Notes under the pieces: generated by a model
Seen by the model: the letters and a program-made list of their open reading frames with translations, nothing else
Database searches by the model: none
What the model was told of the DNA's origin: nothing
Translations under genes and position numbers: made by a program
Origin: Microbulbifer hydrolyticus
Lineage (GTDB): Bacteria > Pseudomonadota > Gammaproteobacteria > Pseudomonadales > Cellvibrionaceae
Assembly: GCF_009931115.1 (NCBI RefSeq)
Contig: NZ_CP047491.1
Location: forward strand, 2,679,501-2,743,500
DNA: 64,000 nt
Direction of reading: 5' to 3'
Shown here: in pieces, positions 17,460 to 26,203 of the stretch
How the letters are laid out: each line of letters starts with the position of its first letter
How positions within the stretch are numbered: position 1 is the first letter of the stretch

Positions 17460-18800
17460 CTAACGGCTGAACAGCGACGGGGCTGTTTCAGCTTCGGGTT
17501 CTTGTTCGCTATCCGACGCCTCCAGGGCGCCAGGCTCCTCACCAGACCGGTCGTCCGACTGTTCGCCAGAGCTCGACTCGCCTGCTTCAGGCATTCCATT
17601 CACTTCATTCGTTGCATCAGGCGCAACTTCGGATTCTGAATCAACCGTCGACACAGCCGTTTCCGGCTCGCCTTCATCGAACACGTCGATTTCGCCGGAT
17701 TCAGCGTCTTCCTGATTGTCTGCGAATGCCTCCGGCTGACCATCCGGCTCATCCGAAACCTGCTCAACCTCCCCTCGTGCGCGCACATGAATCGCGCCGA
17801 AGGCCTCATTCTGCACCAGTTCCACCAGGGACTCTTTTACCAGCTCCATCACCGCGAGGAAGGTGACCACCACGCCCAGACGCCCTTCTTCCGCCCGGAA
17901 CAGGCTGACGAAGGGCACAAACTGTCGGTGGCGGATCTTATCCAGCACCTGGGTCATCCGCTCCCGGGTGGAGAGTTTTTCTTTCTCTACCTGGTGACTC
18001 TCGAACATATCTGCGCGGCGCAATACATCCGCCAGCGCAACCAGCACTTCTTTCAGGTTCACTTCCGGCTCCGGCCGGGTGAGCTTGCGATCGGGGCCGG
18101 CGGCACTGGCCTGATGGATATCGCGGCCCATACGCGGCAGCTCGTCGACGTCCTCCGCCGCGGTCTTGAAACGCTCATACTCCTGCAGACGGCGGATCAG
18201 CGCGGCACGGGGGTCCTCGCCCTCCTCTTCTTCCGCTTCAGGCGGACGCGGCAGCAACATGCGCGATTTGATCTCCGCCAGCATCGCGGCCATCACCAGA
18301 TACTCCGCAGCAAGTTCAAAGCGGATGGCGGTCATCATGTCCACATAGGTCATGTACTGACGGGTGATATCGGCAACGTTGATCTCGAGAATGTCGAGGT
18401 TCTGGCGGCGAATCAGATACAGAAGCAGGTCAAGCGGGCCTTCGAAGGCTTCAAGAATCACTTCCAGCGCATCCGGCGGGATATACAGGTCGCTGGGCAG
18501 ATCGGTAAACGCCTTGCCCTCAACCATGGCAAACGGCATTTCCCCCTGGCGGGGACCGCCAGTGCGTGACTGGTCAGCCGGCTCTGCACTCTTGTCACTA
18601 CCGGCATCCGCCGAGACATCGCCAGCGCCACCGGCACTGGTATCTGCCGTCGCCTCTTCCACAGCGGCGGCCGCAGCCTCTACCGGGTCGGAATGTTTGT
18701 CACGCACGGCATCGTCGTCCCCTCCGGTTTCACCGGGGGCGACCGCGATCGCTTCTTCTAATTCTTCACTGGACACACTGCAGTCCTTGGGCAAAACCAA
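17460..18800 (-). CDS. scpA: Segregation and condensation protein A (kleisin), extended
   Basis: This is the kleisin subunit of the SMC-ScpAB condensin. The protein is 446 residues, against about 250-300 for most ScpA. The core starts at about residue 110 with VILEAFEGPLDLLLYLIRRQ and runs through MAAMLAEIKSRMLLPRP to the C-terminal winged helix (RHRQFVPFVSLFRAEEGRL...VVVTFLAVMELVKE). An acidic, Ala-rich N-terminal extension of about 90 residues and an acidic C-terminal tail of about 100 residues flank it. The start could be internal, since the N-terminal extension has no conserved motif. Confidence 0.92.
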   Translation of the reverse strand: MVLPKDCSVSSEELEEAIAVAPGETGGDDDAVRDKHSDPVEAAAAAVEEATADTSAGGAGDVSADAGSDKSAEPADQSRTGGPRQGEMPFAMVEGKAFTDLPSDLYIPPDALEVILEAFEGPLDLLLYLIRRQNLDILEINVADITRQYMTYVDMMTAIRFELAAEYLVMAAMLAEIKSRMLLPRPPEAEEEEGEDPRAALIRRLQEYERFKTAAEDVDELPRMGRDIHQASAAGPDRKLTRPEPEVNLKEVLVALADVLRRADMFESHQVEKEKLSTRERMTQVLDKIRHRQFVPFVSLFRAEEGRLGVVVTFLAVMELVKESLVELVQNEAFGAIHVRARGEVEQVSDEPDGQPEAFADNQEDAESGEIDVFDEGEPETAVSTVDSESEVAPDATNEVNGMPEAGESSSGEQSDDRSGEEPGALEASDSEQEPEAETAPSLFSR

Positions 18801-18821
18801 ACGCGCGATTATACATCAGTG

Positions 18822-19445
18822 TCAGCCGAGAATTTCATCAATCGCACCGCAACCCTGACGCACCAGTACTGCTTCATCGCCGGTCAGATCAACCACGGTA
18901 GTGGCTTCCAGCCCGCAGAAACCGCCGTCGATTACCAGTTCTACCTGGTGCTCGAGGGTCTCACGGATATCGTAGGGGTCGGTCAGAGGCTGTTCTTCCC
19001 CGGGCATAATCAGACTGCAGCTCATCAACGGCTCGCCCAGCACGGATATCAGCCCCTGCACAATGGGGTTGTCCGGCACGCGCAGGCCAATCGTCTTGCG
19101 CTTGGGATGCAGCAGCCGGCGCGGCACTTCGGAGGTGGCCGGCATAATAAAGGTGTATGGACCGGGGGTATGGTTCTTCAGGAGGCGGAACATCTGATTG
19201 TCCACCTTGGCATAACTGGCCAGTTCCGACAGATCCCGGCACATCAGGGTGAAATTGTGATTCTTATCCAGCTGCCGCAGGGCACGAATACGCTCCACCG
19301 CGAGCTTGTCCCCCACCCGACAGCCAATGGCATAGGCGGAATCGGTGGGAAATACGATCACCCCACCGGAGGACACGATATCTGCCGCCTGATCGATCAG
19401 ACGCGACTGTGGGTTTTCCGGGTGAATCTGGAAGAACTGCGCCAC
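18822..19445 (-). CDS. yciO: L-threonylcarbamoyladenylate synthase-like protein (YciO family)
   Basis: The 207-residue protein has a YrdC/Sua5 fold. The nucleotide and threonine pocket is seen in GGVIVFPTDSAYAIGCRVGD, KNHNFTLMCRDLSELASYAK and PGPYTFIMPATSEVPRR. YciO is a paralogue of TsaC with uncertain cellular role. The GTG at 19445 follows a strong AGGGGG and gives the usual N-terminus (AQFFQIHPENPQ); an open frame reaches 19643, but that stretch overlaps rnm and is not conserved. rnm lies directly upstream on the same strand, the gene order seen in many gammaproteobacteria. Confidence 0.9.
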   Translation of the reverse strand: MAQFFQIHPENPQSRLIDQAADIVSSGGVIVFPTDSAYAIGCRVGDKLAVERIRALRQLDKNHNFTLMCRDLSELASYAKVDNQMFRLLKNHTPGPYTFIMPATSEVPRRLLHPKRKTIGLRVPDNPIVQGLISVLGEPLMSCSLIMPGEEQPLTDPYDIRETLEHQVELVIDGGFCGLEATTVVDLTGDEAVLVRQGCGAIDEILG

Positions 19446-19482
19446 TACTTTACCCCCTGAAGACAAAATATGAGACCAATTG

Positions 19483-20418
19483 CTATTGAACCTGAATGGC
19501 GCCAGTTTGCCACAGATTCCACACTGGCTCGACGCCTGCAGGCAGCCGTACGCAACCCAATGCGCGCCATGGCTGATCCGGCTGGTGGAAATCGCTACCC
19601 AGCGACGCCAGTAACGGCGACCCCGGCCGCCCATCTTGCCCACTCAGTGCGGCAACCCGCTCAACCAGGCTGAGGATCTCGCGGGTTTGCACCGGGTTCT
19701 GCTGCCCACACACGACCTCGACGGCATCACCGCCGGCCCGCTGGAAGTCAACCAGAAGCGCCTGCAAGCGCGTGCGCGTGAGGCCATATTTCAGCGGGTG
19801 TGCCAGTACCGCCGCACCTCGGCTCGCGCGGATGCTGTCCACGGTATCGCCCACCTCCGGCCAGGGCACTGCGACATCCCCAATTTTGCCAGCGCCAAGA
19901 TAGCGCTTGAATGCCTTTGCCGTATCGGTCACATGCCCTTCTTCCACCATCCAGCGGGCAAAGTGCGGCCGACCAATCACACCAGGACCCGCCAGTGCCC
20001 GAGCACCCTCATACGCGCCGGCAAACCCGCGCTTTTCCAACCGTTCGGCAATTTGCAGAGCCCGTGTGTGGCGCAGCCCGTCGCGCTCCAAGATTGCCCG
20101 CTTGAGCGCAGTGGCTTCACAGTCAACGTTCAGCCCGACAACGTGCACCACCCGCCGCCCCCAGCGCGCGGTAAGTTCGATTCCCGGCAACAACGAGACC
20201 CCATGGCGGCAAGCTTCCTCACGCGCTTCAGCAACCCCCGCAACGGTATCGTGGTCGGTCAACGCCAATAATGTTACGCCAGCAGATTTCGCCCTCGACA
20301 CCAGCGCCGCAGGGCTTAAAATACCGTCAGATGCGGTGCTGTGGCAGTGCAGGTCTACCTGACCAGCCAGTGCTTGAGCAGTCAGCCCGGGACGAGCAAT
20401 AGGGATTTCAGAGGCCAT
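19483..20418 (-). CDS. rnm: PHP-domain 5'-3' exoribonuclease (Rnm/YciV, TrpH family)
   Basis: The protein is 311 residues. PHP metal motifs appear in order: VDLHCHSTASDG, LALTDHDTVAG, PGIELTA, HVVGLNVD, GVIGRPHFARWMV, AVLAHPLKYG and GSDFHQPDQPW. The E. coli homologue RnaseAM/YciV processes the 5' ends of 5S and 23S rRNA and removes short RNAs. I chose the ATG at 20418 (MASEIPIARPGLTAQ). The longer frame to 20673 has no family similarity. It is co-oriented with yciO, 37 nt upstream of it. Confidence 0.9.
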   Translation of the reverse strand: MASEIPIARPGLTAQALAGQVDLHCHSTASDGILSPAALVSRAKSAGVTLLALTDHDTVAGVAEAREEACRHGVSLLPGIELTARWGRRVVHVVGLNVDCEATALKRAILERDGLRHTRALQIAERLEKRGFAGAYEGARALAGPGVIGRPHFARWMVEEGHVTDTAKAFKRYLGAGKIGDVAVPWPEVGDTVDSIRASRGAAVLAHPLKYGLTRTRLQALLVDFQRAGGDAVEVVCGQQNPVQTREILSLVERVAALSGQDGRPGSPLLASLGSDFHQPDQPWRALGCVRLPAGVEPVWNLWQTGAIQVQ

Positions 20419-20798
20419 ACTCAAAATTCTTTGTTGGTTTCCCGCGGAAAGTGAAACCGTGTTCTGGATAGCGCGCAGTTTGCAGAACGGTTCTCCCGCC
20501 CGCCAGTTCGCGGTGTACGTGGACAGGAATAATGGGTTGAACTTTAACGCTGCTCTGCCGTCTAATGCCACTGCAGTACAAACTGCAGCAAGTAGACGGC
20601 CATGCCAAGTTAGGCAAGCTAGGACAAGTAGACACGACCTGTGGTCACCAAAGTGCCATGGCATCGTGAACACACCCGCAGCCTGTGGCGCGTCAGACCG
20701 GCTAACCGGTTTCAGGGATAAGGCCCCGCGAACGGGGATCCAATTTCGCCACTGACAGCTGTACCGTCAGCCAGCGGGCATTATCACCGGAACAGACC
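20419..20798. other. 380-nt intergenic region between rnm and the VC0807-like gene
   Basis: This gap separates divergent genes and must hold both promoters. I see short inverted repeats (for example CCCCG...CGGGG near 20725) but no convincing promoter hexamers, RNA gene, or coding sequence. The open frames crossing it show no natural protein pattern. Confidence 0.5.
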
Positions 20799-21572
20799 AT
20801 GACCGATAGCAACCAGAGTAATCCAGTCCAGCCGACCAGCGACACCGCCGGGCAATATGCAACGGGGGAACGGCCCAAGTCGGAGCAGGCGCCGCAGAAA
20901 GAGAGCCTGCTCGCAAACCTGGCCCTCAACATAGTTATCCCGACCCTGATCCTGACCAAGCTTTCGGGCGATGACTGGCTGGGCACCAAGTGGGCTATTG
21001 TAGTGGCACTGGCCTTTCCGCTGGCTTATGGCTTGCGGGACCTGCAGCGCTCCGGCAAGGTCAACTTTTTTTCCGCGCTCGGAATCATCAGTATCCTGCT
21101 TACCGGCGGCATGAGCCTGCTGGAGCTGGACGCTAAATATATTGCCATCAAGGAAGCCGCCATCCCCGGCCTGCTGGGTATCGCCACTATTGCCAGCCTG
21201 TACACACGCTGGCCGCTGGTGCGCACCCTGATCTATAACGACCGCATTCTCGACACCGGGAAAATCGCCCGCAGCCTGAATTCCAATGGCAATGAGACCG
21301 CGTTTGAGCGGACGCTGCAGCACGCTTCGTGGATGATCGCCGGCTCCTTCTTTCTGTCCTCGACACTGAATTACATTCTCGCCGAGGTACTGCTGAAGAG
21401 CCCGCCCGGCACCGCCGCATTCAATGAGGAGCTCGGCAAAATGACCGCGCTCAGTTTCCCGGTAATTGCCCTGCCCGCCACCATCATTTTGATGCTGGTG
21501 CTGGTGTTCCTGTTTCGCCGTATCGGCAAACTGACCGGTTTGAAACTGGAAGAAATACTGGTGCAGCAGTAA
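20799..21572 (+). CDS. Multi-pass inner-membrane protein, VC0807-like
   Basis: The 257-residue protein has about six hydrophobic segments after a polar 35-residue N-terminus (LLANLALNIVIPTLIL, WAIVVALAFPLAYGL, ALGIISILLTGGMSLLEL, AAIPGLLGIATIASL and others). It resembles the VC0807 family of unknown function. The gene sits between rnm and yciI, where other gammaproteobacteria often have the septation protein yciB, so it may fill that place. This positional argument is weak. Confidence 0.65.
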   Translation: MTDSNQSNPVQPTSDTAGQYATGERPKSEQAPQKESLLANLALNIVIPTLILTKLSGDDWLGTKWAIVVALAFPLAYGLRDLQRSGKVNFFSALGIISILLTGGMSLLELDAKYIAIKEAAIPGLLGIATIASLYTRWPLVRTLIYNDRILDTGKIARSLNSNGNETAFERTLQHASWMIAGSFFLSSTLNYILAEVLLKSPPGTAAFNEELGKMTALSFPVIALPATIILMLVLVFLFRRIGKLTGLKLEEILVQQ

Positions 21573-21638
21573 CAGGGGTTATTGCTGTCGTATTGCCGCG
21601 AATTAATAAAAACGGAACTCAGGAAACAGAAATTATTT

Positions 21639-21938
21639 ATGTGGTACGCCATTATCAGCCAGGATGTCGAAAACAGTCTGCCTCTGCGCAAATCCGCCCG
21701 CCCGCAGCACATTGCGCGCCTGAATGCGCTCAAGGACCAGGGGCGACTGCTGATCGCTGGCCCTCACCCCGCGATTGACAGCGAAGATCCGGGAGAAGCA
21801 GGTTTTTCCGGTAGCCTTGTGGTCGCTGAGTTTGCGTCACTGGAGGAAGCCAAGGCCTGGGCAGATGCCGATCCGTATATGGAAGCAGGTGTCTACTCCG
21901 ACGTCACCGTCAAACCCTATAAGCTGGTGCTGCCCTGA
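21639..21938 (+). CDS. yciI: YciI family protein
   Basis: The 99-residue protein has a ferredoxin-like YCII fold. It begins [14 protein letters not shown] and contains the conserved [22 protein letters not shown] with the His-Asp pair, and then [19 protein letters not shown] near the end. The biochemical function of YciI is unknown, although related proteins act as hydrolases or dehydrochlorinases. I chose the ATG at 21639, since an upstream extension to 21582 has no family similarity. Confidence 0.9.
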   Translation: MWYAIISQDVENSLPLRKSARPQHIARLNALKDQGRLLIAGPHPAIDSEDPGEAGFSGSLVVAEFASLEEAKAWADADPYMEAGVYSDVTVKPYKLVLP

Positions 21939-22012
21939 TCCACGGATCGGCGACCACCAGCCAGTATTAACGCACCATAAATACATATTCAGTACCCGAT
22001 TTACCCCAGACC

Positions 22013-22696
22013 ATGAAAAAACTATTCAACACTCTCGCCGCCTCCATGATCGCCCTAGCGGCCAGTCACAGCCAGGCGATCAGCTCCGAACGCTACATTA
22101 CCGACGAGCTCCATGTTCCCATGCGCTCAGGCCAGGGTAACGAGTTCCGTATTCTGCACCGCGGCCTGCCCAGCGGAACCAAACTCACACTACTGCAGGA
22201 CTCCCCGGACACGGGATGGGCCCAGGTGCGCACGCCAGGTGGTGAAGAAGGCTGGGTGCGTCGACAGTACCTGGAAGCCGAGCCCGTCGCCAAACTGAAA
22301 CTCGCTCAGGCGGAAGCGCGGCTCGAGCACATCGAAAGCCTGCAGGGCAACCTCGGTGGCGAAGTGCGTCGCCTGGAAGAAAGCAACAGTAAATTGACCA
22401 CCGCACTGAAAGCGGAACAGGAGCGGGCCAAAACACTGGCCAAAGAGCTGAAAGAACTGAAGTCTCTATCCTCCGATGCGGTAGCGCTCAACCAGCGCCA
22501 CCAGAAGCTGCTCAATCAACACGAGCTACTGAAGCAAAAACAGGCGATGAACCAGGCAGAGATCCAGCGCCTGTCCAGCAGTGAAACCCAGAAGTGGTAC
22601 ATGTACGGCGCCATCTCCGTTTTGATGGGTGCAATTCTGGCGATGATTGCCCCGCACTTCCGGCCCCGTAAACGTAACTCCGAATGGGCCAACTAG
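22013..22696 (+). CDS. SH3-domain membrane protein (YgiM/TIGR04211 type)
   Basis: The 227-residue protein has a signal peptide (MKKLFNTLAASMIALAASHS), then a bacterial SH3 domain at about 25-90 (YITDELHVPMRSGQGNEFRI...GEEGWVRRQYL). A long coiled coil runs over about 95-195, and a C-terminal membrane helix (MYGAISVLMGAILAMIAP) is followed by basic residues. The layout matches E. coli YgiM, an inner-membrane protein of uncertain role. It probably scaffolds periplasmic or cell-wall partners, which is an inference. Confidence 0.85.
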   Translation: MKKLFNTLAASMIALAASHSQAISSERYITDELHVPMRSGQGNEFRILHRGLPSGTKLTLLQDSPDTGWAQVRTPGGEEGWVRRQYLEAEPVAKLKLAQAEARLEHIESLQGNLGGEVRRLEESNSKLTTALKAEQERAKTLAKELKELKSLSSDAVALNQRHQKLLNQHELLKQKQAMNQAEIQRLSSSETQKWYMYGAISVLMGAILAMIAPHFRPRKRNSEWAN

Positions 22697-22804
22697 TTGG
22701 CTGCTGAAAAGTCGCCATGACTTCTCACCGCGGGCATCTCGACCCGAGGGAAACGGCTTTCCCACAACACTGAGCAGCGGTTAGAATTTCATAACCGGCT
22801 CACA

Positions 22805-22836
22805 AGGCCCGGTCAGAGACCGGGCCTTTTTGTTTT
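22805..22836 (+). terminator. Rho-independent terminator after the YgiM-like gene
   Basis: An AGGCCCGGTC stem pairs perfectly with GACCGGGCCT across a 3-nt loop and is followed by TTTTTGTTTTT. It separates the YgiM-like gene from the ppi-pdxJ operon. Confidence 0.9.
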
Positions 22837-22863
22837 TGAAGGAACATAACCAGAGACTACCGT

Positions 22864-23508
22864 ATGAAGCTTGCCACCAAGTTCAACACCCTGATCGCCA
22901 CCGTACTGCTGTGTTTTTCCAGCGTTTCCCTGGCTATCGCCAACAACCCGCGGGTGGAGCTGGAGACAGACCTGGGTACCATCGAGCTGGTACTTTATGC
23001 CGACAAGGCCCCGCAGACGGTGGAAAACTTTCTCGCATACGTCGATAGCGGGTTTTACGACGGCACCATTTTTCACCGGGTGATCCCGGGCTTTATGGCC
23101 CAGGGCGGCGGCTTCACCTTTGACTTCCAGGAAAAGCCCACCCGCGACCCGGTGCCCAATGAGTCCGACAACGGGCTCTCCAATGAGCGCGGCACCATCG
23201 CCATGGCGCGCACCAATGATCCCGACAGTGCAACCGCCCAATTCTTTATCAACCTGGTGGACAACAGCCGCCTCGACGGCAGCGCTAACAAGCCCGGCTA
23301 CACCGTGTTCGGAAAAGTGTTGCTGGGAATGAGTGTGGTCCAGCAGGTCGCAGCAGAGCCTCGCGGCCAGCACAAGGCGTTCCGTGACGCGCCCAACACC
23401 CCGGTGCGTATACTGAAAGCGAGGCGCAAAGATGGCGATACCAGCTCGGACATGAAAACTGACAGCAGCGCCCAGTCCAAGACCGAAACCGGAGGCACTA
23501 GCCAGTGA
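22864..23508 (+). CDS. ppiA: Periplasmic cyclophilin-type peptidyl-prolyl isomerase
   Basis: The 214-residue protein has a signal peptide of about 26 residues (cleaved after SLAIA), then a full cyclophilin domain. The motifs ETDLGTIELVLYADKAPQTV, FYDGTIFHRVIPGFMAQGG with the active-site Arg, and SATAQFFINLVDN are present. A polar tail of about 30 residues ends the protein. Its stop codon overlaps the GTG start of pdxJ by 4 nt. Confidence 0.92.
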   Translation: MKLATKFNTLIATVLLCFSSVSLAIANNPRVELETDLGTIELVLYADKAPQTVENFLAYVDSGFYDGTIFHRVIPGFMAQGGGFTFDFQEKPTRDPVPNESDNGLSNERGTIAMARTNDPDSATAQFFINLVDNSRLDGSANKPGYTVFGKVLLGMSVVQQVAAEPRGQHKAFRDAPNTPVRILKARRKDGDTSSDMKTDSSAQSKTETGGTSQ

Positions 23509-24260
23509 TTGCTCTCAGCGTCAATCTCAACAAGATCGCCCTGATCCGAAATTCTCGTGAAGGCAACTTCCCCGACGTCGTGGCTCACGCCCGCACCTGC
23601 CTGGACGCCGGCGCCGATGGCATTACTGTGCACCCCCGCCCCGATCAGCGGCATATCCGCCCGCACGATGTGCGCGACCTCTCCTCCCTGTGTGCTGCGC
23701 GTAACATCGAATTCAATGTGGAAGGCAACCCTTTCGCCGGCCCCGCCGGCAGTTACCCCGGCCTGCTGCCGCTGGTACTGGAAACCAAGCCACAACAGTG
23801 CACCCTGGTACCCGACAGCAACGACCAGCTGACGTCCGACCACGGGTTTGACCTGAAAAAAGATGGTGCCCGGCTGGAGCCCATCATCCAGCAGCTGCGC
23901 GATGCGGGCATCCGTGTCAGCCTGTTCATGGACCCTGACAAGACCCAGATCGGTCTCGCCAAAGAAGTAGGGGCCGATCGCATCGAACTCTACACAGGCC
24001 CCTATGCGGAAGCTGTTGCGCGCCAGAGCAAAGACCTCGACCCCATTTTCGCCGCCCACTGTGCGGCCGCAGAGCATGCGCTGCACCTGGGCCTCGGTAT
24101 CAACGCCGGGCACGATCTCAATCTGATCAACCTTCCCCGCTACCGCACCCTGCCCGGTTTGCAGGAAGTATCCATTGGCCACGCACTGACCGTTGATGCG
24201 ATCAACATGGGCCTGGCCAACGCGGTGGTGGCCTACGTCAATTGCCTGGCGGGGAAGTAA
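23505..24260 (+). CDS. pdxJ: Pyridoxine 5'-phosphate synthase
   Basis: PdxJ condenses 1-deoxyxylulose 5-phosphate with 3-amino-2-oxopropyl phosphate to give pyridoxine 5'-phosphate. The 251-residue protein carries LSVNLNKIALIRNSR, GADGITVHPRPDQRHIR, FNVEGNP and the C-terminal EVSIGHALTVDAI. The start is GTG inside the ppi stop, implying translational coupling. In E. coli pdxJ sits in a recO operon; here it is in a ppi-pdxJ-DUF2520-SpoU cluster. pdxH, the oxidase of the same pathway, is elsewhere in this window at 56.3 kb. Confidence 0.97.
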   Translation: MIALSVNLNKIALIRNSREGNFPDVVAHARTCLDAGADGITVHPRPDQRHIRPHDVRDLSSLCAARNIEFNVEGNPFAGPAGSYPGLLPLVLETKPQQCTLVPDSNDQLTSDHGFDLKKDGARLEPIIQQLRDAGIRVSLFMDPDKTQIGLAKEVGADRIELYTGPYAEAVARQSKDLDPIFAAHCAAAEHALHLGLGINAGHDLNLINLPRYRTLPGLQEVSIGHALTVDAINMGLANAVVAYVNCLAGK

Positions 24261-25178
24261 TTGCATACCCTGAATATCATCGGTGCGGGAAATCTTGGCC
24301 GCACGCTGGCGCGATTGTGGCGCGAGCGCCAGGTATTCCACATTGGGAGCATCTGCAATCGCAGCTTGGCCAGCGCCGGTGAAGCCGCGGAATTTGTTGG
24401 TGCAGGCACTGCCACTGCCGACATAGCGTCGATGGCACCCGCCGACTTCTGGCTGATCGCAGTCGCTGACGACAGCATCGAGCATGTCGCCGCCGAACTC
24501 GCCGCACATCTCCACAACGTGCCCGCGGAACAGGGCACAACCGATGCTCGTCCCGTGGTTTTTCACTGCAGTGGCGCCCTGTCCTCCAGCGCGCTCTCTG
24601 CCTGTAAACACGCCAGCCTCGCCAGTACTCACCCGGTACACAGCTTTGCCAGTCCACTGCGCTCGCTGGAAGACCTGCCCGGCTCTACTGTCGCACTTGA
24701 GGGGGATAGCGTCGCCAGGAAAGCACTTGGTGAAGCCTTCAGCCTGCTGGGCTGCAGCTGCATTACTCTCAGCCCCGAGCAGAAAGTGCTGTATCACACC
24801 GGCTCAGTGATGGCCTGCAATTATCTCACTGCCCTGATGGCGCTCAGCCTGCAGACATTTGCCGCCGCCGGTATCGACGCGGATACCGCGCGACAACTGC
24901 TGGCGCCGATCGTCATGCAGACCGCAAAAAACAACCTCGCACTGGGCCCGGAAAAAGCGCTCACCGGCCCTCTGGCCCGAGGAGATATTCGCACTGTGAC
25001 TCGCCAGCTCACGGCACTGTCAGAGCTCGCCAGGGCACAACCGGAAAGCGACACGCCGACCTTGGCGGAAGTGTATCGCCTCCTCGGACAGGCGGCGCTG
25101 CCGCTGGCCAAAAAAGCCGGCCTGGACGAATCCACCGCACAACAATTTCACACTCTTTTTAACGAACAGAAGCCGTGA
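24261..25178 (+). CDS. Rossmann-fold/DUF2520 oxidoreductase-like protein
   Basis: The 305-residue protein begins directly after the pdxJ stop at a TTG codon. The N-terminal dinucleotide-binding motif is IIGAGNLGRTLARLW (about 5-19). The C-terminal DUF2520 domain includes HTGSVMACNYLTALMALSL and the conserved GPLARGDIRTVTRQL. The fold resembles 6-phosphogluconate and ketopantoate reductases, but no substrate is established. It overlaps the downstream methyltransferase start by 4 nt. Confidence 0.87.
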   Translation: MHTLNIIGAGNLGRTLARLWRERQVFHIGSICNRSLASAGEAAEFVGAGTATADIASMAPADFWLIAVADDSIEHVAAELAAHLHNVPAEQGTTDARPVVFHCSGALSSSALSACKHASLASTHPVHSFASPLRSLEDLPGSTVALEGDSVARKALGEAFSLLGCSCITLSPEQKVLYHTGSVMACNYLTALMALSLQTFAAAGIDADTARQLLAPIVMQTAKNNLALGPEKALTGPLARGDIRTVTRQLTALSELARAQPESDTPTLAEVYRLLGQAALPLAKKAGLDESTAQQFHTLFNEQKP

Positions 25179-25945
25179 CCGACTCCCCTGAATACCTGAA
25201 GAAACGCGCCTTTTTCGACAGCCTGCTGACCATTTACGGGCGCAAGCCGGTACTGGAAGCACTGGAAGACCAGAGCCTCCCGGTGCACAAATTGCATCTG
25301 GCGGACAGTAATCGCAAAGACCAGCTGATCTCCCGCATCGAGCAACTGGCCGCAGAACGCAAGATTGACGTTGCGCACTGCGACCGAAAGGAGCTGTCTC
25401 GCATTTCCAAAAATGCACGGCAGGATCAAGGCGTAGCGCTGGATCTGGCATTGCCTCACTACGGAACCGCCGAAACGTTTCTGGAAGAAAATAGCGATAC
25501 GCATTTTGAGCTGCTGGCACTGGATGGCATCACCAACCCGCAGAACCTCGGCATGATCATCCGCTCAGCCTGTGCCGGCGGCATAGACGGCATTATTCTG
25601 CCCCGCAAGGGCTGCGCCCAGATAGATCCACTGGTCATCAAGGCCAGTGTGGGCACCCTGTTCAAGACCCGGATCCTGCGCTGTGACCAGCTGGCACCGG
25701 TGCTGGAACAGTTTGCCAAACGGGGAGCCAGAGTCTGCGCACTGTCTTCCCACGCACATGAAACGCTGCAAACCATCGACGACGAAAAACCCAACATTTT
25801 TGTACTCGGCAATGAGACCCACGGTGTCGGCCCCGCTGTCGATAAAGCCTGCACGCACCGGCTACGCATTCCCATGCAGAATGGCGTTGAAAGTCTCAAC
25901 GTTGCGATTACCGCGGCACTGATCAGCTTTCGCCACCAGAGCTGA
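25175..25945 (+). CDS. SpoU/TrmH family RNA 2'-O-methyltransferase
   Basis: The 256-residue protein has an N-terminal substrate-binding domain (YGRKPVLEALED, about 18-29) and a knotted SPOUT domain. The three SpoU motifs are visible: LDGITNPQNLGMIIRSACAG, FVLGNETHGVG and IPMQNGVESLNVAITAAL. It resembles RlmB/TrmH, but the exact rRNA or tRNA target cannot be read from sequence. The GTG start is coupled to the DUF2520 gene. Confidence 0.87.
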   Translation: MTDSPEYLKKRAFFDSLLTIYGRKPVLEALEDQSLPVHKLHLADSNRKDQLISRIEQLAAERKIDVAHCDRKELSRISKNARQDQGVALDLALPHYGTAETFLEENSDTHFELLALDGITNPQNLGMIIRSACAGGIDGIILPRKGCAQIDPLVIKASVGTLFKTRILRCDQLAPVLEQFAKRGARVCALSSHAHETLQTIDDEKPNIFVLGNETHGVGPAVDKACTHRLRIPMQNGVESLNVAITAALISFRHQS

Positions 25946-26203
25946 ATTTACCGCCGACCTCGCCGCCCGGAATTATCATTTTCGGGCGCATCCTCTTCCC
26001 CAAAAAAAAATCCCCGCCAATTTTTGCCGCTTCGCCTCCTGTATCACTGGCAAAGTCGCCAAGATCAACTAAAACGTAACGGGTATAAACCGGATTCCTT
26101 TTTCCGGTCATAAATTTGGCGCGGCTTTTACTGCCACACCCACGCCAACCAAATACGACTTCTGACTGAACCAATAATCAACACAACACCAAGGAAGCCA
26201 TTT

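Noticed and set aside
23298-24797. 499-residue minus-strand frame opposite ppi, pdxJ and the DUF2520 gene
   Set aside because: It lies entirely antisense to three well-supported genes and its translation (Gly/Val/Gln/Asp-rich) matches no family. High GC leaves such frames open by chance.
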